Source of the DNA: SP197 sp965242595
Lineage (GTDB): Bacteria; Pseudomonadota; Alphaproteobacteria; SP197
Assembly (NCBI GenBank): GCA_965242595.1
Contig: OZ251464.1
Span: 1,922,001 to 1,986,000 of the forward strand
Length of the DNA stretch: 64,000 nucleotides
Direction: 5' to 3'
Shown here: piece after piece, positions 1-9,096 of the stretch
Layout of the letters: each line of letters begins with the position of its first letter
Position numbering within the stretch: position 1 is the first letter of the stretch
Translations under genes and position numbers: made by a program
Notes under the pieces: model-generated
Database searches by the model: none
Told to the model about the DNA's origin: nothing
Seen by the model: only the letters and a program-made list of their open reading frames with translations

Positions 1-75
1 ATTCCCGACGATGCGGCGGAGAAGATCGTCACCGTCAAGGACGCCATCGACTATATCGACCGCAACGCGGGCTAG
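1..75 (+). CDS. acpP: Acyl carrier protein, C-terminal fragment (window edge)
   Basis: The window opens inside a reading frame that ends in a TAG stop after 24 residues (IPDDAAEKIVTVKDAIDYID and four more). This is the usual C-terminal helix region of acyl carrier protein, the phosphopantetheine carrier of type II fatty-acid synthesis. The Ser that holds the prosthetic group lies upstream of the window. The next gene, 24 bp downstream, is fabF, which is the classical acpP-fabF order. The identification rests on a short fragment plus this context. Confidence 0.85.
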   Translation: MPDDAAEKIVTVKDAIDYIDRNAG

Positions 76-99
76 CGCGCCGGCCCGCGCGGCACCGGG

Positions 100-1377
100 A
101 TGGCTGTATCCGACCAGCGCAGGGTGGTGGTCACCGGCCTGGGCATGGTGACGCCGCTGGGCGACGGCGTCGCCTGCAACTGGTCGAAGATCGCCGCCGG
201 CGAATCCGGGCTGCGGCGAATCCAGAGCTTCCCGGTGGACGACCTCGCCGCCAAGATCGCCGGCCAGCCACCCGGCGGCGACCAGGAAGGCGCGTTTCGC
301 CCCGAGCGCTATATGGCGGCCAAAGAGCGGCGCAAGATGGACGATTTCATCGTCTATGCCATCGCCGCCGCCCACCAGGCGGTGGAGGATGCGGGCTGGC
401 GGCCCGACGACGAGGCCGCGCTGGAGCGCACCGGGGTGATGATCGGCTCCGGCATCGGCGGCCTGAAAACCATCGAGGAAGCGGCCATCCTGCTGCGCGA
501 TCGCGGCCCGCGCCGGGTCAGCCCGTTCTTCATCCCCTCGGCGCTCATCAATCTGGCCTCGGGCCATGTCTCGATCCGCTACGGCTTCAAGGGTCCCAAC
601 CATGCGGTGGTCACCGCCTGCGCCACCGGGGCGCACGCCATCGGCGACGCTTCGCGGCTGATCCAGTTCGGCGACGCCGACGTGATGGTGGCCGGCGGTG
701 CCGAGGCGGCCGTCTGCCCCCTGGGCGTGGCCGGCTTTTCCGCCTCGCGCGCCCTTTCCACCGGCTACAACGATTGTCCGCAGCGCGCCTCGCGCCCCTG
801 GGACCAGGGCCGCGACGGCTTCGTGATGGGCGAAGGGGCCGGCGTCCTGGTGCTGGAAGAACGCCGCCATGCCATCCGGCGCGGCGCCCGCATCTATGCC
901 GAGATCGCGGGCTATGGCCTTTCCGGCGACGCCCACCACATCACCGCCCCGGCCGCCGATGGCGACGGTGGCTTTCGCTCCATGCGGGCGGCGCTGGCCA
1001 ATGCCGGCATGGCGCCCGCCGATATCGATTATGTCAACGCCCACGGCACCTCGACGCCGCTGGGCGACGAGATCGAGTTCGGCGCCGTCAAGCGGCTGTT
1101 CGGCGCCGATGCCGGGCGCATCAGCATGTCGTCCACCAAATCGTCCATCGGCCATCTGCTGGGAGCGGCCGGCAGCGTGGAGGCGATCTACGCCATCATG
1201 GCCGTTCACGACGACATCGTGCCGCCGACGCTCAACCTCGACCGGCCGTCGCCAGGCTGCGACGGCATCGATCTGGTGCCCCACCGGGCCAGGGAGCGGC
1301 AGGTGCGGGCGGCGCTCTCCAACTCCTTCGGCTTCGGCGGCACCAACACCTCGCTGATCGTGGCCAAGGCGAACTGA
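100..1377 (+). CDS. fabF: 3-oxoacyl-ACP synthase II (KAS II)
   Basis: Condensing enzyme that elongates acyl-ACP with malonyl-ACP in the cytoplasm. The 425-residue length is normal. The Cys-His-His triad is visible: Cys174 in VVTACATGAHA, His315 in NAHGTSTPLGD and His352 in SSIGHLLGAAGS. The C-terminal SFGFGGTN motif is also present. The ATG start gives the standard N-terminus (RRVVVTGLGMVTPLG after seven residues). It follows acpP closely and is followed by mltG 6 bp downstream, so acpP-fabF-mltG-gmk is probably one operon. Nothing unusual. Confidence 0.97.
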   Translation: MAVSDQRRVVVTGLGMVTPLGDGVACNWSKIAAGESGLRRIQSFPVDDLAAKIAGQPPGGDQEGAFRPERYMAAKERRKMDDFIVYAIAAAHQAVEDAGWRPDDEAALERTGVMIGSGIGGLKTIEEAAILLRDRGPRRVSPFFIPSALINLASGHVSIRYGFKGPNHAVVTACATGAHAIGDASRLIQFGDADVMVAGGAEAAVCPLGVAGFSASRALSTGYNDCPQRASRPWDQGRDGFVMGEGAGVLVLEERRHAIRRGARIYAEIAGYGLSGDAHHITAPAADGDGGFRSMRAALANAGMAPADIDYVNAHGTSTPLGDEIEFGAVKRLFGADAGRISMSSTKSSIGHLLGAAGSVEAIYAIMAVHDDIVPPTLNLDRPSPGCDGIDLVPHRARERQVRAALSNSFGFGGTNTSLIVAKAN

Positions 1378-1383
1378 CCCCCC

Positions 1384-2361
1384 GTGGGCCGGGCCGCCGG
1401 ACGCCTGCTGACCCTGGCCGCCATCGCGCTGGCGGCGGCCGTCATCGCCGTCCTGTGGCTGGAACGGCGCGCGGGCGAGGCGGGGCCGCTGGCGGCGCCG
1501 ACCACGGTCGTCATCCCCGCAGGCATGAGCCTCGCCGCCATCGCCCGCATGCTGGAGGAACAGGGGGTGGTGGAGGATGGAACGGTGCTGGTGCTGCGGG
1601 CAAGGTGGCGCAGAGAGGCGGACCGCATCGTCGCCGGCGAATATGTGTTCGAGGCCGCCATGTCGATGGACCGGGTGCTGGATCGGGTGGTGGCCGGGCA
1701 GACGGCGGTCCACAAGCTGACGGTGCCGGAGGGCCTTTCCAGCCAGCTGGTGGTGGCGCTGTTGCAGGACGACCGGCGCCTGGAGGGCGAGATCGGCGCC
1801 GTTCCCGCCGAAGGCGCGCTGCTGCCGGAAACTTACCATATCCTGCGCGGCCAGCGCCGCGACCGGGTGCTGGAGCGCATGCGCCAGGCCATGAGCGAAA
1901 CCCTGGCCGAGCTGTGGGCCGCCCGCGCGCCGGGCCTGCCCTATGCCTCGCCGCAGGAGGCGCTGATCCTGGCCTCGATCGTGGAAAAGGAGACCGGCCT
2001 TGCCGCCGAGCGGGCGCATATCGCCGGCGTGTTCGTCAACCGGCTGCGGCGCGGCATGAGGCTGCAATCGGATCCGACGGTGATCTATGCCATCACCCGC
2101 GGGCGGGCGCCGCTGGGCCGGGCGCTGCTGCGTTCCGACTGGGCGCTGGACGATCCCTACAACACCTATGCCCATGCCGGCCTGCCGCCGGGGCCGATCG
2201 CCAATCCGGGCCGGGCGGCCATCGCCGCGGTGCTGAACCCGCTGGCGACCGACGATCTCTATTTCGTCAGCGACGGCCAGGGCGGCCATCTCTTCGCCCC
2301 CACCCTGGCCGGCCACAACCGCAATGTCGCCGCCTACAAGGCGCGCCGCAGCGCCGATTAG
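1384..2361 (+). CDS. mltG: Endolytic murein transglycosylase MltG
   Basis: Inner-membrane YceG-family enzyme that cleaves nascent glycan strands and helps end peptidoglycan polymerisation. The protein has 325 residues. An N-terminal hydrophobic anchor (about residues 6-22) is followed by a LysM-like stretch and the YceG domain. The catalytic Glu lies in ILASIVEKETG, and downstream NRLRRGMRLQSDPTVIYAI is the family signature. The start is a GTG 6 bp after fabF. In many alphaproteobacteria yicC lies between mltG and gmk; here gmk follows directly. Confidence 0.95.
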   Translation: MGRAAGRLLTLAAIALAAAVIAVLWLERRAGEAGPLAAPTTVVIPAGMSLAAIARMLEEQGVVEDGTVLVLRARWRREADRIVAGEYVFEAAMSMDRVLDRVVAGQTAVHKLTVPEGLSSQLVVALLQDDRRLEGEIGAVPAEGALLPETYHILRGQRRDRVLERMRQAMSETLAELWAARAPGLPYASPQEALILASIVEKETGLAAERAHIAGVFVNRLRRGMRLQSDPTVIYAITRGRAPLGRALLRSDWALDDPYNTYAHAGLPPGPIANPGRAAIAAVLNPLATDDLYFVSDGQGGHLFAPTLAGHNRNVAAYKARRSAD

Positions 2362-2375
2362 GGACGGGCGCCGCC

Positions 2376-3068
2376 ATGGCCAGCGCGAATCCGGGACCGT
2401 GCCGGCCGCAGGATCGGTCACAGGACCGGCCGCAGCCGGGGCGGCGGGGCCTGATGCTGGTGCTGTCGTCGCCATCCGGGGCCGGCAAGACCACCATCGC
2501 CCGCCGGCTGCTGGAGGCGGATGGCGGCCTGGAGCTTTCGATCTCCGTCACCACCCGGGCGCAGCGGCGGGGCGAGCGCGACGGGCGCGACTATCGCTTT
2601 ATCGACCGCGACCGCTTCGCCGCCATGATCGCCGCCGGCCAGCTGATCGAGCATGCCACCGTCTTCGGCCACAGCTATGGCACGCCGCGCGCGCCGGTGG
2701 TGGAGGCGCTGGCGGCCGGGCGCGATGTGCTGTTCGACATCGACTGGCAGGGCGCGCGCCAGCTGCGGCGGGCCTTCGCCCGGGATGTGGTCTCGGTGTT
2801 CGTGCTGCCGCCATCGGCTGGCGAGCTGGCCCGGCGGCTGGAAACGCGCGCCTCCGATTCGCCCGAGGTGCGCCGCCGCCGCATGGCCGGGGCCGGCGGC
2901 GAGATGGCCCATTGGCGGTCGTACGACTACATCGTCGTCAACCGGCAGATCGAGGCCAGCGTCGCCGACGTGCTGGCGGTGCTGCGGGCCGAACGGCTGC
3001 GGCGGCGGCGCCTGGACGGCATGAAGGATTTCGTCGCCGCCCTGCGCGCCGATCTCGGGACGCGCTGA
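2376..3068 (+). CDS. gmk: Guanylate kinase
   Basis: Phosphorylates GMP to GDP using ATP. The P-loop SSPSGAGKTT, the GMP-binding stretch (SISVTTRAQRRGERDGRDY) and FDIDWQGARQL are all present. I chose the ATG at 2376 (230 residues), which gives a short basic leader before RRGLMLVLSS. A second in-frame ATG at 2454 would give 204 residues and a P-loop almost at the N-terminus; family lengths fit either. The gene lies 14 bp after mltG on the same strand and ends just before a convergent acetyltransferase gene. Confidence 0.93.
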   Translation: MASANPGPCRPQDRSQDRPQPGRRGLMLVLSSPSGAGKTTIARRLLEADGGLELSISVTTRAQRRGERDGRDYRFIDRDRFAAMIAAGQLIEHATVFGHSYGTPRAPVVEALAAGRDVLFDIDWQGARQLRRAFARDVVSVFVLPPSAGELARRLETRASDSPEVRRRRMAGAGGEMAHWRSYDYIVVNRQIEASVADVLAVLRAERLRRRRLDGMKDFVAALRADLGTR

Positions 3069-3077
3069 CGCCGCCCC

Positions 3078-3617
3078 TCAGGCGTCGCGCCAGGCGGCGC
3101 TGTCGGGGCGCACCGTGCCGGCCAGCCCGTCCAGGGCGCCGGGAACCAGGGCCAGCACCTGCAACCGCTCGCGGTCTTCCTGCTGCGGCAGCAGGATGGC
3201 GCGCCGCAGCGCCGGCTCGAAGCCATAGCGGGCATAGAGCGCCGGCTCGCCTACCAGCACCGCGACACGGTGGCCGGCGGCCCGCGCGCGGCCCAGAACG
3301 CGGCGGATCAGCGCCCCGGCCAGCCCGCGCCCGCGCCGGTCGGGATGCACCGCCACCGGCCCCAGCTGCACGGCGCGGGTATGGCCGCCGATCACGACCG
3401 GCCAGCAGCGGGCGGTGGCGACCGGACGGGCGCCTTCCAGCGCCACCATGGAGAGGCCGGCGAGCGGGCGCGTGCCCGCGCGCATGGCGGCGGCCGGGCT
3501 GTCGAACAGGCGCTGGCCCAGGGCCAGGCGCGCCAGCGCCACCACGGCCGCGTCGTCGCCGGGACGCTCTGCCACGAATGCGAACGGGGTTTGGGACGGG
3601 GCTTGGGCCGAGGCCAT
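3078..3617 (-). CDS. GNAT-family N-acetyltransferase
   Basis: Putative acetyl-CoA-dependent acyltransferase of the YhbS-like group. The acetyl-CoA-binding motif A is clear (LGPVAVHPDRRGRGLAGALI), followed by the C-terminal LYARYGFEPA element typical of this group. The substrate cannot be inferred. The start is uncertain: the ATG at 3617 lies 7 nt past the rsmA stop, while an in-frame ATG at 3644 would overlap rsmA by 20 bp and add nine residues. It is co-directional with rsmA and surA and is probably translated from the same transcript. Confidence 0.8.
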   Translation of the reverse strand: MASAQAPSQTPFAFVAERPGDDAAVVALARLALGQRLFDSPAAAMRAGTRPLAGLSMVALEGARPVATARCWPVVIGGHTRAVQLGPVAVHPDRRGRGLAGALIRRVLGRARAAGHRVAVLVGEPALYARYGFEPALRRAILLPQQEDRERLQVLALVPGALDGLAGTVRPDSAAWRDA

Positions 3618-3624
3618 CGCCGGC

Positions 3625-4476
3625 TCAAGGCTCCCAACCGGCATGCTGGCGCGCCAGGGCGGCGAAGCCGGCGAGATCGACCTCCTGGGCGCGGGCCGAT
3701 GGCGCGATGCCGGCGGCGGCCAGGGCGGCTTCGGGGTGGGCGAAGACCGGCTTCAGGGCGTTGGCCAGGGTTTTGCGCCGCTGGCCGAAGGCAGCGGTCG
3801 TGACCGCCCGCAGCGCGGCGCGGGGCGCCGCCGGGGCCGGGCGCGGACGGGGCGTGATGCGGAGCAGGGTGGCATCGACCTTCGGTGCCGGCACGAAGGC
3901 GGCGGCCGGGATGTCGCAGCACGCCTCCACCCGGCACGCCCATTGCACCATGACGGAAAGCCGGCCATAGCCGCGGCAGGCGGGGCGGGCGGCGATGCGC
4001 CGCGCCACCTCGCGCTGGAACATGAACACCATGCGCACGACGGCCATGCGCGCGACGGCGCAGTCGGCCTCGACCAGGCGCATCAGGATGGCGGTGGCGG
4101 CGTTGAAGGGCAGATTGCCGGCGACGATCGTCGGCCCCGGCCCGGCCAGGGCGGCGAGATCGAAGGCCAGGGCGTCGCCCTCGATCACCTGCAGCCTGCC
4201 ATCGGACGCCGCCGCCAGACCGGCCAGGGCGGCGGCGCAGCGGCGGTCCTTCTCCAGGGCCAGAAGGCGGGGAGCGCCGGCCCGCAGCAGCGCGCGGGTA
4301 AGCCCGCCCGGCCCGGGGCCGATTTCCACCACCGTGCTGCCGGCCAGATCGCCGCAGGCGCGGGCGATCTTCGCCAGCAGGTTTTCGTCCAGGAGGAAGT
4401 TCTGGCCCAGCGCGCGGCGGGGCCGCAGGCCGCGTGCGGTCTCGCGCAGGCTGGGCAGCCCGCCCGGTGCGATCAT
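3625..4476 (-). CDS. rsmA: 16S rRNA (adenine1518/1519-N6) dimethyltransferase
   Basis: KsgA/RsmA dimethylates two adjacent adenines in helix 45 of 16S rRNA during small-subunit maturation. The 283-residue protein starts with LRPRRALGQNFLLDENLL, shows the SAM-binding motif VVEIGPGPGGLTRALL, and has the catalytic NLPFN motif (the family's NLPY/F). The gene lies 25 bp downstream of surA. In many proteobacteria pdxA sits between surA and rsmA; it is absent here. Confidence 0.96.
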   Translation of the reverse strand: MIAPGGLPSLRETARGLRPRRALGQNFLLDENLLAKIARACGDLAGSTVVEIGPGPGGLTRALLRAGAPRLLALEKDRRCAAALAGLAAASDGRLQVIEGDALAFDLAALAGPGPTIVAGNLPFNAATAILMRLVEADCAVARMAVVRMVFMFQREVARRIAARPACRGYGRLSVMVQWACRVEACCDIPAAAFVPAPKVDATLLRITPRPRPAPAAPRAALRAVTTAAFGQRRKTLANALKPVFAHPEAALAAAGIAPSARAQEVDLAGFAALARQHAGWEP

Positions 4477-4501
4477 CGCCGCTGGCTGGCGGGGGCGGTG
4501 C

Positions 4502-5758
4502 TCACAGGCGCAGCTCTACGAAGGCCTGGCGGCGCAGGTCGCGCAGATAGCCGCGAGCCGCCAGATCGAAGCGCTCGGCTTCCAGCAGGCGCCGCATCTC
4601 GTCGCGCGAGGGCAGCTGGGCGGCATCCAGCCGCTGGCAGACGACCGCCACATGCCAGCCCTCCTCGCCGGCGAAGGGCGCGCTGGCCCGGCCGGCCTCC
4701 AGGCCCGCCACCGCCTGGCGCAGCGCCGGTTGCAGGTCGCCCAGGCGGGCCTCCAGCGCCGCGCCGGCGACGGCGCCCCCCTCGCCTGCCGCGGTGTCGA
4801 GGCCGGCGCAGCCCGCCAGCGCCTCCGCGCGGGCGCGGGCGCGTTCCAGCACGGCCTGGCGCTCGTCCCCATCGTCCCCGTCCGCCACCGGAAACAGCAG
4901 CTGGCGCAGGACGATGCGCTCGTCTTCGGGGGTGGCGCCGGGGCGGCGGTCGCGCATCAGCACCAGAACGAAGCCGCCGGCGACGCGCAGCGGCTGCGAA
5001 ACCTGGCCCGGGGCCAGGGCGGGCACGGCCTGGCGCCATTCTTCGGCCAGGCGGCCGGCCACCATCCAGCCCAGATCGCCGCCATCGCCGGCGCTGGCGC
5101 GCTGGGAGAACTGCCGCGCCAGGGCCGGGAAGCTGGCGCCATCGACGATGGCGGCGCGCAGGCGGGCCATGGTGGCGGCGATTTCGGGCTCGTCCTGTGG
5201 CCGGTCCACGGCGAGGAAGAGCTCGGCCAGCAGGAAGGCCGGCTCGTCGGCGGCGGCCCGCAGCCTGGCCAGGGCGTCGTCGATATCCTCTTCGCCCACC
5301 TGCCCGGCGCGCAGGCGGCTCAGGGCAAGCGTCTCCAGCATGGCCCGGGCCTCGATCTGCCGGTTCAGGGATTCCAGGCTGAGGCCGTGGAAGGCCATGA
5401 AATCGCGCAGCCGCCCGGCGGCCAGGCCGAGATTGCCTTCGATGCGGCGATATTCCCGCTCCAGATCGATGGCCAGGGGGGCGAGGCCGATGCGCGCGCC
5501 TTCCTGCAGCACCAGCCGTTCCTCGACCAGCGCCTCCAGCACCTGGGGCAGCCAGTGGCGGCGGACCTCGTCATCGTCGTCGATGCCGGCCGTGGCCAGC
5601 ACCAGATCCAGCCGTTCGACCACATCCAGCAGGGAGACCGCATCGTCGTTCACCACCGCCGCGATGGCCGTGGCCTGCTGGGCCCGCGCGGCGGGGGGGA
5701 ACCAGGCGGCGGCGAGGGCCAGGCAGAAAAGGGCGCAAAGGCGGAAAGGTGAGGCCAT
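4502..5758 (-). CDS. surA: SurA-like periplasmic peptidyl-prolyl isomerase/chaperone
   Basis: Periplasmic chaperone for outer-membrane proteins, 418 residues. A signal peptide (residues 1-26, ending ARAQQ) is followed by the SurA N-terminal domain starting AIAAVVNDDAVSLLDVVERL. A recognisable parvulin-type region follows (roughly FLLAELFLAVDRP to VAGGFVLVLMRDRR), and then a divergent C-terminal part in which a second parvulin domain is hard to see. It is upstream of rsmA and downstream of lptD on the same strand, a grouping that fits its role in folding LptD and other barrel proteins. Confidence 0.88.
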   Translation of the reverse strand: MASPFRLCALFCLALAAAWFPPAARAQQATAIAAVVNDDAVSLLDVVERLDLVLATAGIDDDDEVRRHWLPQVLEALVEERLVLQEGARIGLAPLAIDLEREYRRIEGNLGLAAGRLRDFMAFHGLSLESLNRQIEARAMLETLALSRLRAGQVGEEDIDDALARLRAAADEPAFLLAELFLAVDRPQDEPEIAATMARLRAAIVDGASFPALARQFSQRASAGDGGDLGWMVAGRLAEEWRQAVPALAPGQVSQPLRVAGGFVLVLMRDRRPGATPEDERIVLRQLLFPVADGDDGDERQAVLERARARAEALAGCAGLDTAAGEGGAVAGAALEARLGDLQPALRQAVAGLEAGRASAPFAGEEGWHVAVVCQRLDAAQLPSRDEMRRLLEAERFDLAARGYLRDLRRQAFVELRL

Positions 5759-5820
5759 GGGCGGGGACCATGCGAGAGGGTGGCGGTGAAATCAAGGCGG
5801 GGCGTGGTTTGGCAGGGTGT

Positions 5821-8001
5821 TCAGCCGGTGGCGGGGGAGAACGAGAGCGGTTCGCCCAGGGTTTTGAAGTGCAGGGTGAGCAGGAGGACGGTTTCCGGGC
5901 TGCGATCCAGGCTGCGGGTGAAGCGACGCTCGCCCGAGAGGCCCAGGGCGAAGCACTCGTTCTGCCAGGCCAGCTGACCGCCATAGGAGATGGTGCCGCC
6001 GCCGCCCAGATCTTCGCGCCAGCTGGCGGAGAGCGTCCAGGCCCCGGCCAGGGCGAGGCGGGCGCGGACGGCGACCTGCTCGCGGGCGTCTTCGGTGTCG
6101 ATGACATCGCCGGTGGCATCCTGGAGGCGAATGTAATCCAGGGCGAGGCGGCTGTGGCCCGGACCCAGGGCCACGCCCAGCTCGGAACGGCGGAAGCCGA
6201 GATCGTCGCGCGAAAGGCGGAAGCGGTAGAGCAGATCGAGCCAGGGCGAGGGATGGATCCACAGGCGCCCGACATAATCGGAAAGGCGCCCGGAAAAGCC
6301 GCCCTTGGCGTCGAAGGCGGCATCGACGCGGCGGCGCCAGACCTGGCCCAGGACCAGATCGCCATGGCCGCCGGCACCGGCAAGGCCCAGCCGCAGGCCA
6401 TAGCCGACGCGCAGGCCGCCTTCCACCCGATCCAGGCCGGAAAAGCGGTTTTCGGAGAACAGGTCGGTCTCGTCGAGTTCGAAATTGTGGCTGTCTTCGT
6501 TGGGAATACGCTCCGAATTGCCGCCCCGGGGGCTCCAGGCCGCCATCGCGACCGGCTCGACGCTCTGCTGCAGGCCATCGCCTTCGCGCAGCAGCGGAAA
6601 GCGCCAGGCGAGCGATGTCTGCGGGCGCAGGCGCCCGGTGGCATAGGGGCGCAGCGCCCGCCCATCGGCGGCGGTGGCGCCATCGACATGATAGGCATCG
6701 CCGCGCAGGGCGGCGCGAAAGGCGACCAGATGACCGCCGGGCACCAGCCAGGGCCGCCGCCAGGCGCCTTCGAGCGACAGCCGGCGGCTGCTTTGCCCGT
6801 CGCGGCGCGTGAGCGCCAGGGCGTTGGCGTCGAGGGTGAAGAAGGCGCCTTTCCGGTCGGGATCGCTGGCGTAGTCGAGATCGATCAGCGGCGCGACCAC
6901 CGGAATCAGGCCGCTGTCGTCCCCCGGCCTCAACCCCTGGAAGACATAGCCCTCGGCGCTGGCCCGGCTGCGGGCGCGAAAGCCTTCGGCATAGAGGCGC
7001 GAGGTCAGCGTGTCGGCGCCGTCGAAGCCGTAGCGGTCGAGATAGGTGTCGTCGGAGGCGCGGTAGAGGTCGAAGCCGTACTGCGCCTGCCGCCGCCAGC
7101 GCCACAGGCCCTCGCCCTCGATATGCCAGCGCAGCTGCCGCCCGGCGGCGCCCCGATCCTTGCGGTCGTCGCCCTGGGCGGCGGTGGCGGAGCCGTCCAG
7201 CTGCCAGCCGCCGCTTTGCCCCCGCTGCCGATACTGGCCCGCCAGCACCACGCCCCTCTCCTGGGTGAGGATGGGGGCAAGGGTGGCGTCGCGCTGCGGC
7301 GCCAGATCGAGGTAGTAGGGGATCTGCAGGGTCTGGCCCAGCACGGTGGTGGAGCCGTAGCGCGGGGTCAGGAAGCCGCTGCGCCGCTCGACCGAAGGGT
7401 CGGGATGGGCGAGCCAGGGCAGCCAGGCCACCGGCAGCCCGAAGAGCTCCATCACGGCGTCGCGATAGACCAGCTCCCTCTCCTGATTGTCGTGGACCAC
7501 GCGGCGCGCCCTGATCTGCCACAGCGGCGGGCGTTGCGGGCTTTCGGGGCACAGCCGGCAGGGGCTGTAGAGCGCCCGCGTCATCTCTGTGAAGCGCCCT
7601 TCGCTTCGCTTTCCGCCGGCCGCCGCCAGGCGGGCGTCGTCGGCCAGCAGGACGTGGAAGGCGGCGACGGTGCCTTCGCGCAGATCGCCGCTGAGCTGGG
7701 CGCGTTCCGTGAACAGGACCTCGCCCGAGGGCTCCACCAGCACCACATGGCCCGATGCCACCACGGCATCGTTCGGGCGGTCCCAGACCAGCCGGTCGGC
7801 CCGCAGCACCCGTCCGCCCCAGGCGAGCTCCACCGCGCCGCTGGCGGTGACCACATCCGCCGCCCGGTCGTAATGCACCTGTTCGGCCCGCAGCGCCGCC
7901 GCCGGGTCGTCCTCCCCCTGCTGGGCGGCGGCCGGCCAGGCGATGGCGAGGCAGGCCAGCAGCGCCGGCAACGACGGCAACGACCGCCGCCATCGGGCCA
8001 T
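5821..8001 (-). CDS. lptD: LPS-assembly outer-membrane protein LptD
   Basis: Outer-membrane barrel that, with LptE, inserts LPS into the outer leaflet. The chosen ATG at 8001 gives 726 residues with a signal peptide (MARWRRSLPSLPALLACL to WPAAAQQ). This is followed by the OstA/LptA-like jelly roll (AEQVHYDRAADVVTASG, VWDRPNDAVVASGHV) and the long LptD barrel. The frame stays open upstream to 8631, but that extension is the shadow of lptG. The start overlaps the lptG stop by one base (TGATG), which implies translational coupling. Confidence 0.95.
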   Translation of the reverse strand: MARWRRSLPSLPALLACLAIAWPAAAQQGEDDPAAALRAEQVHYDRAADVVTASGAVELAWGGRVLRADRLVWDRPNDAVVASGHVVLVEPSGEVLFTERAQLSGDLREGTVAAFHVLLADDARLAAAGGKRSEGRFTEMTRALYSPCRLCPESPQRPPLWQIRARRVVHDNQERELVYRDAVMELFGLPVAWLPWLAHPDPSVERRSGFLTPRYGSTTVLGQTLQIPYYLDLAPQRDATLAPILTQERGVVLAGQYRQRGQSGGWQLDGSATAAQGDDRKDRGAAGRQLRWHIEGEGLWRWRRQAQYGFDLYRASDDTYLDRYGFDGADTLTSRLYAEGFRARSRASAEGYVFQGLRPGDDSGLIPVVAPLIDLDYASDPDRKGAFFTLDANALALTRRDGQSSRRLSLEGAWRRPWLVPGGHLVAFRAALRGDAYHVDGATAADGRALRPYATGRLRPQTSLAWRFPLLREGDGLQQSVEPVAMAAWSPRGGNSERIPNEDSHNFELDETDLFSENRFSGLDRVEGGLRVGYGLRLGLAGAGGHGDLVLGQVWRRRVDAAFDAKGGFSGRLSDYVGRLWIHPSPWLDLLYRFRLSRDDLGFRRSELGVALGPGHSRLALDYIRLQDATGDVIDTEDAREQVAVRARLALAGAWTLSASWREDLGGGGTISYGGQLAWQNECFALGLSGERRFTRSLDRSPETVLLLTLHFKTLGEPLSFSPATG

Positions 8002-9095
8002 CAGCCGTCCTCCAGATGGAACAGCAGGGCCGAACCGGCCATGGCGAAGACGGCGGCGGGCGCCCAGGCGGCGAGCACCGGCGGCAACGCCCCCGACATG
8101 CCCAGGGCCAGCGAGAGATCGGACAGGAAATAGAGCAGGAAGCCGCAGCCCACCCCGGCCAGCACGAACAGGCCGATATGCCCGCGCCTGGTGAGGCGCA
8201 GCGAGAAGGCCGCCGCCACCAGCACCATGGCCGCCAGCAGCAGCGGCAGCGACAGGATGGCATGCCAGTGGATGCGGTGGTGCAGGGCCGAGAAGCCGGC
8301 CTCCTCCATGACGGCGATGAAGGCGGGCAGATGCCAGAACGACATCGTTTCCGGCGCGGCGACGCTGTTCTGGATGCGCTGGGCGGTGAGCGCGGTGGGA
8401 AGCCGCAGGCTGGCATAGCTTTCGGCGGTGGCGTCGGGCCGCGTCACCAGCACATCCCGCAGCTGCCAGTGGCCCTCGCCGAGCAGGGCGGTGGCGGCGT
8501 CGATGCGCTCGACGAAGCGGTCGTCGTCCTGGAAGGCGAAAACGATCACCTCGCCCAGATCGGTGCCGCGTTCCGCCACCTGGCGGGCGTGGATCACCAA
8601 TTGGCGCCCGGCGGCGCCCTCGCGCAGCCACAGGCCGCCGGGGCTGACCTCCAGCAGGCTGCCCTGGCCGTGTTCGAGGGTGGCCTCGAGGCGCTCGAAG
8701 CGGGTCACCATGGCGGAGGCGAGCGGATTGAAGGCGGTCATGGCGACGATGCCGATCGTGACGGCGATGACCAGCGACGGCAGCAGGAACTGCCAGGCGG
8801 AGACGCCGGCCGCGCGCGAGACCGCCAGCTCGTGGGTTCGCGTCAGCCAGACATAGGCCAGCATGGTGCCGGCCAGCACGGCGAAAGGCAGCGTTTTCTG
8901 GGCCAGGAAGGGCAGGCGCAGCAGCGCCATCTCCAGCACCAGGCCGAAGCTGGCCTGCGCCCGGGGCAGCGTCTCCTGGCCCAGATTGACGATGTCGATC
9001 AGCAGGATGACGATGGCGACGACGCCGAAGGCCAGCGCCACCGAGGCGAGGCAGCGGCGCGCGATATAGCGCGAGAGGACCAGCGAGACGGGCAT
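8001..9095 (-). CDS. lptG: LPS export ABC transporter permease LptG
   Basis: YjgP/YjgQ-family inner-membrane permease of the LptB2FG complex that extracts LPS and pushes it onto the Lpt bridge. It has 364 residues. Three N-terminal helices begin with LSRYIARRCLASVALAF, a periplasmic jelly-roll domain occupies the middle, and three C-terminal helices follow. The gene lies 1 nt after the lptF stop and overlaps the lptD start by 1 nt. The ATPase lptB is not in the window. Confidence 0.94.
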   Translation of the reverse strand: MPVSLVLSRYIARRCLASVALAFGVVAIVILLIDIVNLGQETLPRAQASFGLVLEMALLRLPFLAQKTLPFAVLAGTMLAYVWLTRTHELAVSRAAGVSAWQFLLPSLVIAVTIGIVAMTAFNPLASAMVTRFERLEATLEHGQGSLLEVSPGGLWLREGAAGRQLVIHARQVAERGTDLGEVIVFAFQDDDRFVERIDAATALLGEGHWQLRDVLVTRPDATAESYASLRLPTALTAQRIQNSVAAPETMSFWHLPAFIAVMEEAGFSALHHRIHWHAILSLPLLLAAMVLVAAAFSLRLTRRGHIGLFVLAGVGCGFLLYFLSDLSLALGMSGALPPVLAAWAPAAVFAMAGSALLFHLEDG

Positions 9096-9096
9096 A

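Noticed and set aside
774..3068. Very long + strand frame of 764 residues
   Set aside because: It is the shadow frame of fabF and mltG and becomes real only at its end, where it is gmk. The upstream part is Arg/Pro/Gly-rich noise typical of GC-rich DNA.
3415..5382. Long + strand frames opposite rsmA and surA
   Set aside because: Arg/Ala/Gly/Pro-rich antisense translations with no family motif; the minus-strand genes are clear.
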